DNA from: JACQFK01 sp036383955
GTDB taxonomy: Bacteria > Planctomycetota > MHYJ01 > JACPRB01
Direction: 5' to 3'
Assembly (NCBI GenBank): GCA_036383955.1
Contig: DASVNH010000116.1
Location: forward strand, 11,303 to 75,302
DNA: 64,000 nucleotides
Shown: positions 58,600-64,000 of the stretch, piece by piece
How positions within the stretch are numbered: the first letter of the stretch is position 1
Layout of the letters: each line of letters opens with the position of its first letter
Program-made: the position numbers and the translations under genes
Notes under the pieces: model-generated
Seen by the model: the letters and a program-made list of their open reading frames with translations, nothing else
Told to the model about the DNA's origin: nothing
The model's database searches: none

Positions 58600-58650
58600 C
58601 GCAAGTTCCCCTGCCGCGCCTTCAGCTGAGGCGCGGGGGTCTGCGACGCC

Positions 58651-59655
58651 GTGCTCGCGTCGCTCAAGTGGCTCGCCCGGCATCAGAATCCCGACGGCTC
58701 CTGGAGCGTTCCGGCCTGCTGCCCGGGCCCGGGGAACGCGGACTACCGCGAGGGCCTGACCGGCCTCTCGGTCCTGGCCTTCCTCGGCGCGGGCTACTCG
58801 CATCTCTCGAAGGACACCTACGACGGTCTTTCCTTCGGCGACGTCATCCGCCGCGGCCTCCAGAACTTGATGACCCCGGCCGCGGAGGTCCCCCGCGGGA
58901 TGTACAACCGCGCCGTCCGCGCGATGGCGCTGTCCGAGGCGTACGGCCTGACCGGCTCGACGCTTTTCCGCGAGCCCGCCCAGGAGGCGATCGACGACCT
59001 GATCAACGCCCAGAATCCCGGCCGCGGCTGGCGCTACACGTCCCGCTCGGGCGAGAACGACAGCTCCGTCACCGGCTGGGCCGTGATGGCCTTGGAGTCG
59101 GCCCGGCGTTCCGACCTGAAGGCGCCCCGGTGCGCCTTCGACGGCGCGCGCGCGTGGTTCGCGGAAGTCACGGATCCGGAGACCGGCCGCGCCGGCTACA
59201 CGGCGGCGAACACGGGCAAGGTCTTCATCCCGGGCCTCAACGACGCCTTCGAGCACCACGACACGATGACCGCCCTCTCCGCGCTCTCCCGGGTCCTCCT
59301 CGACCGCGCCCGGCCCGACGCGCGGCAGCTCGACCGCCTTCTCGGCGACCGCCCGCGCTGGGAGCCCCGCGCCCTCGACTTCTATTCCTGGTACTGCGGC
59401 ACGATGGCCTGCTATCTGGGAGACGGCCCCCGCGGCCCGCGCTGGAAAAGCTGGTGCGCGGCGCTCCGGGCCGCGATCCTCCCGAACCAGAATCCGACCG
59501 CCGCCGGATGCCGCCGGGGTTCCTGGGAGCCGGCCGACCGCTGGAGCGCCGAAGGCGGACGCGTCTACGCGACGGCGATGAACGCGCTCACGCTCGAGAT
59601 CTATTACCGCTACCCCAACGCCTTCGGCGTCAGTCCTTCAGGCGCAGGGCCGTGA
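58651..59655 (+). CDS. Squalene-cyclase/prenyltransferase-like alpha-toroid domain (in-frame continuation)
   Basis: The 334-residue part begins VLASLKWLARHQNPDGSW and continues through LTGLSVLAFLGAGYSHLSKDTYDG, MYNRAVRAMALSEAYGLTGS, INAQNPGRGWRYTSRSGENDSSVTGW and DRWSAEGGRVYATAMNALTLE. These blocks match residues about 1176-1535 of the 2442-7049 kinase fusion in order. The usual toroid has no obvious active-site DxDD, so a binding role is more likely than cyclisation. A GTG at 58651 can serve as a start (GGGGG lies 10 nt before it), but the frame also continues back through two TGAs to the 58204 part. The 3' end overlaps the opposing propeller gene by 26 bp. Confidence 0.75.
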   Translation: MLASLKWLARHQNPDGSWSVPACCPGPGNADYREGLTGLSVLAFLGAGYSHLSKDTYDGLSFGDVIRRGLQNLMTPAAEVPRGMYNRAVRAMALSEAYGLTGSTLFREPAQEAIDDLINAQNPGRGWRYTSRSGENDSSVTGWAVMALESARRSDLKAPRCAFDGARAWFAEVTDPETGRAGYTAANTGKVFIPGLNDAFEHHDTMTALSALSRVLLDRARPDARQLDRLLGDRPRWEPRALDFYSWYCGTMACYLGDGPRGPRWKSWCAALRAAILPNQNPTAAGCRRGSWEPADRWSAEGGRVYATAMNALTLEIYYRYPNAFGVSPSGAGP

Positions 59656-60502
59656 GGGTGCCGCCGTCGAGCGCGTAGAGCGAGCGCGAGGCGCCGTCGA
59701 TCGCCAGCGCCCGGTAGCCGCCCCCGAACGTCCCTCCCGCCTCGGGCGTCGCCGCGCTCCAGACCCTCACCGCGTCGGGCCCCGCGCAGAACACCCGCCC
59801 GCGACGGACGTCGAACGCGGCCGCCGCGTTCTCCGCCTCCCGGGTCCAGAGGATCTTCCAGGTCACGGGGTCGTAGAGCGACTCGCCGCCCTTCCGGACC
59901 ACGACGACGCGGCCGCCGACGACCGCCGCCGCCAGCGGCAGCGGCGAGCCGGCCAGGCCGTACTCGTTCCCGCGGATCACGATGGCTCCCATCCCGCCGG
60001 CGTCGACCACCACGACCGGGCCCGCGACGGCGAGGGGCCGCGCCACTTCCTCGAAGCCGGCGGACCGGTTCTTCGTCAGCACCCACGCCTGCCCGTCGTC
60101 CAGGCGCGCCCGCGACAGCTCCGACCCCTTCGATCGGTACCAGACGTCCCCGTCGGAGGCCGCCAGCGCCTGCCCCGCCACGCCCTTCCGGAACGCGGCG
60201 TCGGGCAGCTGGCCGCGATCCTTCTCCGTCCACGCCCGCGTCTCGTAGCGGATCCAGGTCTCCCCGAGGATCGTCGCCGTCGCGTCCGTCTCGTCGAACC
60301 CGACGGCCGTCGCCTCGACGCTCACTTTCAGGAGGGGCTTGAGCGTGGTCCCGTCGAGGAAGTGGACCGCCCCTTCTTCCCCGACGGCCACGAAGGCGCC
60401 GGTCGTCGACGCGGTCAGGAAACGCGGCGCCTTGCAGGGCGCGGGCGCGCGGGCGCCCTCCTCGACGAACGCCTGGAGGCAGAAGAGCAGCAGCATATGC
60501 AT
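59630..60502 (-). CDS. Exported beta-propeller-like protein
   Basis: The 290-residue protein begins with the short leader MHMLLLFCLQAFVEEGA and has repeated WD40/PQQ-like strands (TGAFVAVGEEGAVHFLDGTTLKPL, ESLYDPVTWKILWTREAENAAAAFDVRRGRVFC, YRALAIDGASRSLYALDGGTLTAL). It looks like one exported propeller of about 6-7 blades with no recognised catalytic residues. Its 3' end overlaps the convergent alpha-toroid gene by 26 bp. Function is unknown. Confidence 0.7.
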   Translation of the reverse strand: MHMLLLFCLQAFVEEGARAPAPCKAPRFLTASTTGAFVAVGEEGAVHFLDGTTLKPLLKVSVEATAVGFDETDATATILGETWIRYETRAWTEKDRGQLPDAAFRKGVAGQALAASDGDVWYRSKGSELSRARLDDGQAWVLTKNRSAGFEEVARPLAVAGPVVVVDAGGMGAIVIRGNEYGLAGSPLPLAAAVVGGRVVVVRKGGESLYDPVTWKILWTREAENAAAAFDVRRGRVFCAGPDAVRVWSAATPEAGGTFGGGYRALAIDGASRSLYALDGGTLTALRLKD

Positions 60503-60532
60503 CAGACGTCCGTCAGCCCCGGGGGGAAAACG

Positions 60533-60802
60533 CTATCCGCGGCCGGAGACGCGCAGCTCGACTTTCATCTTGCTGCCCTCGTCGGGCAGAATGGCGATCT
60601 TGGCGCGGGTGGTTTCGGCGATCTCCATCAGGCGGACCAGCTCCGGATGCGAGAGGATGGAGACGGGATACCAGACCGCGACGTCGTCCGCCGCGTTGCG
60701 GCGCTCGATGTGGACCAGATAGTCGTCGAGCGAGAAGGCCGCCTTGAGGGCCTCGACGACCGGCCGCGCCAGGTCCCGGGACGACTGCACCACCTTGGCC
60801 AC
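60533..60802 (-). CDS. Small conserved-looking hypothetical protein
   Basis: The 89-residue cytoplasmic product (MAKVVQSSRDLARPVVEALKAAFSLDDYLVHIERRN ... VELRVSGRG) starts at a GTG, with TAATAGGAT immediately upstream. It has no membrane segment or known motif. Mixed charges and good codon bias support coding. It lies between the propeller gene and the NYN-domain gene, all leftward, with 59- and 30-bp gaps. Confidence 0.6.
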   Translation of the reverse strand: MAKVVQSSRDLARPVVEALKAAFSLDDYLVHIERRNAADDVAVWYPVSILSHPELVRLMEIAETTRAKIAILPDEGSKMKVELRVSGRG

Positions 60803-60861
60803 GATCCTATTACGCGCGGAGCGGCGGGGAGCGGCGGAGAAATCTGCCCGCCACTTTTCTC

Positions 60862-61296
60862 CTAGGACGCGGGCCGGTCTTCGTCGAGGTCGAATTCCTT
60901 CATCCAGAAGTCGACGTCCCCCGGCGGCGCGGTCTTCTCGTCGTCGGCCGGGCGCTCGGCGAGGAGCGCGCCGAAATCGCGGCAGCGCACGACGCGCATG
61001 CCTTTCGCTTCGGCCGCCTTCACGAGCTCGAGGTCGTTGGAGACGAGCGTCCAGGCGGTGCGGTCGGAGGTCGAGGCGATCGCGGCCAGGATCTCCTCGT
61101 CGGCCTTGCGGCCCTCGGCGACCACCCGGATCTCGAGCGGGCCGCGGTTCTCCAGGCGCTTCATCCCGCCGGTCGCGTCGAAGATGATCCGCGCGCTCTG
61201 ATTCTCGCGGCGGCAGAACGCTTCCAGGGCCCCGAGCAGCGCCTCGCGCGGCACGCCGATCGCGTAGAGCAGATTGTAGCCGTCGATCAGGTACAC
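60862..61296 (-). CDS. NYN-domain predicted ribonuclease (YacP-like)
   Basis: The 144-residue protein has the PIN-like NYN fold: VYLIDGYNLLYAIG with the first acidic residue, SARIIFDATGGM, VVAEGRKADEEILAAI and WTLVSNDLELVKAAEAKGMRVVRCRDF, giving the four-acidic-residue metal site of YacP/Rae1-type RNases. These cut RNA, in some cases at the ribosome. The start is GTG at 61296, which overlaps the pyrC end by 10 nt. The frame is open further upstream into pyrC. A role with pyrimidine genes is not obvious; co-transcription is likely. Confidence 0.85.
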   Translation of the reverse strand: MYLIDGYNLLYAIGVPREALLGALEAFCRRENQSARIIFDATGGMKRLENRGPLEIRVVAEGRKADEEILAAIASTSDRTAWTLVSNDLELVKAAEAKGMRVVRCRDFGALLAERPADDEKTAPPGDVDFWMKEFDLDEDRPAS

Positions 61297-62513
61297 GCCC
61301 GTCCGCCGACGAAGACCCGCGCGGCGCGGCCGGAGAGCGACATCCCCTCGTACGGCGTGCAGCGGCCCTTCGACTTGAACGACTTCGGATCCACCGACCA
61401 CTTCGCTTTGGGATCGAGCAGCGTGACGTCCGCGTCGGCGCCCGCCTTGAGCTCGCCCTTCCCCTTCAGCCCGAGAATCCGCGCCGGCGCGGCCGTCATC
61501 GCGTCGATCGCCCTCTCGAAGGGGATCTTCTTCAGGCCCAGCACGACGCCGAGCGAGGTCTCCAGGCCGACCACGCCGTTCGGGCAGCAGGCGAGCTCCT
61601 GCTCCTTCTCCTCCGCCGTGTGCGGCGCGTGGTCGCTCGCGATCGCGTCGATCGTGCCGTCGGCCACGGCGGCGAGGAGGGCGTCGACGTCCTCCTTCGT
61701 CCGCAGCGGCGGGTTCATCTTGTACTTGGACTCGTAGGAGCGGAGCGACTCGTCGGTGAGCAGGAGATGGTGCGGGGCGGCTTCGGCCGTCACGCGGATG
61801 CCGTTCTTCTTCGCCTGGCGGACGACGTCGATCGTCTCGCGGGCGCTGACGTGGCAGATGTGGACGTGGGCCTCGGTGAGGGCGGCGAGGTAGCAGTCGC
61901 GGGCGGCCATGACGGCCTCCGCCGCGTTGGGAAAGCCCTTGAGCCCGATCTCGGCGCTCACGCGGCCTTCGTTCATGACGAAGTTCTTCGTGAGGGTGGG
62001 ATCTTCGCAGTGGCTGAGGATGGGCTTGCCGAGCATCTTCGCGTACTCGAGGGCCCGGCGCATGAGCTCGGAGTTGACGATCGGCATGCCGTCGTCGCTG
62101 AAGGCGACGGCCCCCGCCTCGGCCATCTTGCCGAGCTCGGCGAGCTCCTCGCCCTTGAGGCCCTTCGTGACGGCGCCGATCGGCAGGACGTTCGCGAGGC
62201 CCGCCTCGGCCGACTTCGTGCGCACGTAGACGACGCCCACGTGGTCGTCGCAGATCCGGCCCGAGTTGGCCATGACCGCGACGGTGGTGAAGCCGCCGGC
62301 GACGGCCGCCGCCGCCCCGGTGGCGATCGTCTCCTTGTCCTCGCGGCCCGGCTCCCGGAAGTGCACGTGCATGTCGATGAGGCCGGGGACGGCGACGAGG
62401 CCGCGGGCGTCGACGACCTCCGCCCCGTCGGCCTTGAGGCCCTTGCCGGTCTTCTTGATCTTCGCGCCGTCGATCAGGACGTCGAAGGGCTGGCAGTTCT
62501 GGAGGAGGATCAC
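61287..62513 (-). CDS. pyrC: Dihydroorotase
   Basis: PyrC closes carbamoyl-aspartate to dihydroorotate, the third step of pyrimidine synthesis. The 408-residue amidohydrolase has DMHVHFREPGREDKET (the zinc His-x-His), HCEDPTL, HICHVSARET and IASDHAPHTAEEKE with the catalytic Asp, so it looks active, unlike the degenerate PyrC partners of some PyrB complexes. One usual segment (MPNT) reads MANS. The GTG start overlaps the pyrB stop by 4 nt (GTGA). It is translated with pyrB and probably assembles with it. Confidence 0.95.
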   Translation of the reverse strand: MILLQNCQPFDVLIDGAKIKKTGKGLKADGAEVVDARGLVAVPGLIDMHVHFREPGREDKETIATGAAAAVAGGFTTVAVMANSGRICDDHVGVVYVRTKSAEAGLANVLPIGAVTKGLKGEELAELGKMAEAGAVAFSDDGMPIVNSELMRRALEYAKMLGKPILSHCEDPTLTKNFVMNEGRVSAEIGLKGFPNAAEAVMAARDCYLAALTEAHVHICHVSARETIDVVRQAKKNGIRVTAEAAPHHLLLTDESLRSYESKYKMNPPLRTKEDVDALLAAVADGTIDAIASDHAPHTAEEKEQELACCPNGVVGLETSLGVVLGLKKIPFERAIDAMTAAPARILGLKGKGELKAGADADVTLLDPKAKWSVDPKSFKSKGRCTPYEGMSLSGRAARVFVGGRACT

Positions 62514-63436
62514 GCGTTCACCCGGGAGAGAAGGAGAAGGACGGCGGCGCGGACCCAGACGCCGTTGGAGACCTGGCTGAGGATGACGGAGCGGGGGGAG
62601 TCGGCGGCTTCGCCGGCGATCTCGAGGCCGCGGTTCATGGGGCCGGGGTGCATGATGATGGTCCCGTTCCGGAGCTTGGCGAGGCGCTCGCGGGTGAGGC
62701 CGAAGAACTTCACGTACTCGGACGTCGAAGGGAAGAGCCCGGCGGCCTGCCGCTCGAGCTGGAGGCGGAGCATCATCAGGACGTCGTTCTCGGCCAGGGC
62801 GGCGTCGAGGTCGTGGGAGATCTTCGCGGGGAGGTGCTTCGGCACGAGGGTGGCGGGGCCGACCAGCGTGACGTCGTTGCCGAGCTTCTTGAGGGCCCAG
62901 AGGTTGGAGCGGGCGACGCGGCTGTGGGCGATGTCGCCGACGAGGGCGACTTTCAGCCCGCTGATCTTGCCCAGGCTCTGCCGCATGGTCAGGAGGTCGA
63001 GGAGCGCCTGGGTGGGATGCTCGTTGGCGCCGTCGCCGGCGTTGATGACGGCGCTGCCGACCAGCCGGGAGAGGAAGGCGGGGGCGCCGGACGCCGAATG
63101 GCGGATGGCGGTGAAGGCGACGCCCATGGACTCGATGGTCCGGGCGGTGTCCTTGAGGCTTTCGCCCTTGGTCAGGCTGGAGTTCGAGGGCGAGAAATCG
63201 ACCACTTCGGCGCCCAGCCGGCGGGCGGCCAGGGCGAACGAGGTCTTGGTCCGGGTGGAGGGCTCCACGAAGAAGTTGAAGAGCCGCTTGCCCTTGAGCG
63301 GCTGGTCCTCGCTCTTCTGCAGCGCCTCCGCCAGGTCGAGGACCAGATGGATGTCCTCGGGGGACAAATCGCGGGTGCCGAGCAGATGCTTGTGGCCCCA
63401 CGCGCGGGCGCGCTTGAGGAGGGCGTCGAGCGCCAT
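62510..63436 (-). CDS. pyrB: Aspartate carbamoyltransferase catalytic subunit
   Basis: PyrB joins carbamoyl phosphate and aspartate in the second step of pyrimidine synthesis. The 308-residue protein has PSTRTKTSFALAARRLGA (carbamoyl-phosphate loop), HPTQALLDLLTM, VALVGDIAHSRVARSN and MHPGPMNRGLEI, all intact. There is no regulatory PyrI gene beside it. The ATG at 63436 is 10 nt after TACATT on the reverse strand. The spacer upstream holds six GTAGAC-type heptamers and a palindrome shared with the divergent gene. It heads the pyrB-pyrC-NYN operon. Confidence 0.96.
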   Translation of the reverse strand: MALDALLKRARAWGHKHLLGTRDLSPEDIHLVLDLAEALQKSEDQPLKGKRLFNFFVEPSTRTKTSFALAARRLGAEVVDFSPSNSSLTKGESLKDTARTIESMGVAFTAIRHSASGAPAFLSRLVGSAVINAGDGANEHPTQALLDLLTMRQSLGKISGLKVALVGDIAHSRVARSNLWALKKLGNDVTLVGPATLVPKHLPAKISHDLDAALAENDVLMMLRLQLERQAAGLFPSTSEYVKFFGLTRERLAKLRNGTIIMHPGPMNRGLEIAGEAADSPRSVILSQVSNGVWVRAAVLLLLSRVNA

Positions 63437-63461
63437 TCGGGACGGGAATGTAGCACATCCC

Positions 63462-63503
63462 GTAGACAGTAGCCAGTAGACAGTAGACCGTAGACCGTAG
63501 ACC
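63462..63503. repeat. Six tandem heptamers (locus L)
   Basis: GTAGACA, GTAGCCA, GTAGACA, GTAGACC, GTAGACC, GTAGACC run without a break, followed by GGGG. It is the longest uninterrupted heptamer array in the window, and lies between the pyrB promoter and the 63510 palindrome. Confidence 0.85.
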
Positions 63504-63509
63504 GGGGCG

Positions 63510-63549
63510 GTTACGAATCAGACCGTCTGATTCGCAACTTGGCTAGAAT
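63510..63549 (+). promoter_or_regulatory. 14-1-14 palindrome followed by a TAGAAT -10 box
   Basis: GTTACGAATCAGAC (63510-63523) and GTCTGATTCGCAAC (63525-63538) pair at 13 of 14 positions. TAGAAT (63544-63549) follows, then the ATG after 7 nt. The palindrome occupies the -35 zone, so it may be an operator, and the message is predicted leaderless. Confidence 0.6.
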
Positions 63550-63556
63550 GCGGCGC

Positions 63557-63997
63557 ATGGCCAAGAACGACGAGCAGCGGGCCCAGGCCGTCGACCTCTT
63601 CAACAGCGTCTGGAAGCTCCTGGACAAGAAGAAGCGGACGCGGGAGGAGGACGACGCGATGCTGCACGCGGCGCACGCGTCGCGGCACCACTGGGGGCAG
63701 GTGGGGACGCCGCTCAACTTCGCCCGCGGGGAGTGGCAGGTCTCACGGGTCTACGCCGTGCTGAAGCGCGCCGAGCCGGCGCTGCACCACGCGAAGCGCT
63801 GCCTCGAGCTCTGCCGCGAGCACAAGATCGGCGACTTCGACCTCGCCTACGCCTACGAGGCCCTCGCCCGCGCCTCCGCCCTCGCGAAGAAGAAGGGGGA
63901 CGTCGCCCGCTACCTGAAACTCGCCGCGAAAGCCGCGGCCGGCATCTCCAAGAAAGAAGACCGCGAGTTCTTCGAGAAAGACCTGGCCACGCTGTAG
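63557..63997 (+). CDS. Conserved hypothetical protein, helical (TPR-like)
   Basis: The 146-residue cytoplasmic protein (MAKNDEQRAQAVDLFNSVWKLL ... MLHAAHASRHHWGQVGTPLNFARGEWQVSRVYAVLKRAEPALHHAKRCLELC) is all helical with two TPR-like pairs. The HASRHHWGQVG and RGEWQ-VSRVY blocks are, to my memory, conserved in hypothetical proteins of Actinobacteria and other GC-rich phyla. No function is known. The ATG at 63557 follows TAGAAT by 7 nt. It ends 3 bases before the window edge. Confidence 0.8.
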   Translation: MAKNDEQRAQAVDLFNSVWKLLDKKKRTREEDDAMLHAAHASRHHWGQVGTPLNFARGEWQVSRVYAVLKRAEPALHHAKRCLELCREHKIGDFDLAYAYEALARASALAKKKGDVARYLKLAAKAAAGISKKEDREFFEKDLATL

Positions 63998-64000
63998 GCG

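Noticed and set aside
58597..58629. TGA read as tryptophan throughout (alternative genetic code)
   Set aside because: TGA serves as the stop in many overlapping gene pairs here (ATGA, GTGA), so the code is standard.
63462..63503. Tandem heptamers considered as a CRISPR array
   Set aside because: Units are 7 bp without spacers, and no cas gene is present.

Overview
The window is very GC-rich, densely coded bacterial DNA with no rRNA, tRNA, CRISPR array, transposase or phage gene that I can recognise. The gene content (three Hanks-type Ser/Thr kinases, ECF sigma factors paired with membrane sensors, formylglycine-generating-enzyme (FGE)-like domains, a DUF1080 protein, squalene-cyclase-like repeat proteins, a DUF4175-like protein, flotillin/NfeD, class I fumarase) fits a Planctomycetota-like lineage. 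That placement is an inference from families, not from a marker gene.

Layout. 0-9.7 kb: the tail of one gene, truD, then a leftward pair of a 1535-residue kinase/alpha-toroid fusion and a sulfite-oxidase-like enzyme, then rightward lysC, a lipoprotein and a LapA-like protein. 9.7-15.5 kb: a leftward ECF sigma factor with an anti-sigma/VWA fusion, then two rightward kinases and an orphan gene. 15.6-23.9 kb, leftward: an ECF sigma factor, a TolB-like sensor and an FGE-like lipoprotein; an MBOAT acyltransferase, an SGNH partner and a protein of unknown family; and an FGE/TolB fusion. 24-32.2 kb: mostly exported proteins, including a PQQ-type propeller, DUF1080, a 1350-residue NHL-repeat protein and a zinc-ribbon membrane protein. 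32.3-41.9 kb, leftward: a second member of the unknown family and an overlapping envelope operon (FecR-like anti-sigma, DUF4175-like, 1010-residue coiled coil, two paralogous small exported proteins). 42-51.3 kb: metallophosphoesterase, PlsC-like acyltransferase, topA with a newly seen 46-residue basic protein upstream, flotillin and NfeD, fumarase. 51.4-59.7 kb, rightward: two coupled gene sets, the second being circularly permuted ATP-grasp, alpha-E and an Anbu-type proteasome relative. 59.6-64 kb: a beta-propeller protein, pyrB-pyrC-NYN nuclease, and a conserved hypothetical.

What stands out lies mostly between or across genes. (1) Many intergenic spacers carry short tandem repeats of 6-8 bp, each locus with its own unit, often arranged as large hairpins around a C-tract/G-tract core; some extend into the 3' ends of genes. 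(2) A CCCTTCGAC...GCTCAGGGC palindrome sits inside the signal-peptide codons of three genes. (3) Two genes continue in the same frame across two closely spaced TGA codons. (4) Two near-identical sigma-54 promoters lie so close to start codons that the messages would be leaderless, and many other starts have a TAnnnT box 6-10 nt upstream. (5) A 39-bp 19-1-19 palindrome is repeated at two gene ends.

Envelope signalling (kinases, sigma/anti-sigma pairs), envelope polymer modification (MBOAT/SGNH) and exported propeller proteins dominate. Housekeeping genes (lysC, topA, pyrBC, fumarase, truD) are scattered singly or in small operons.
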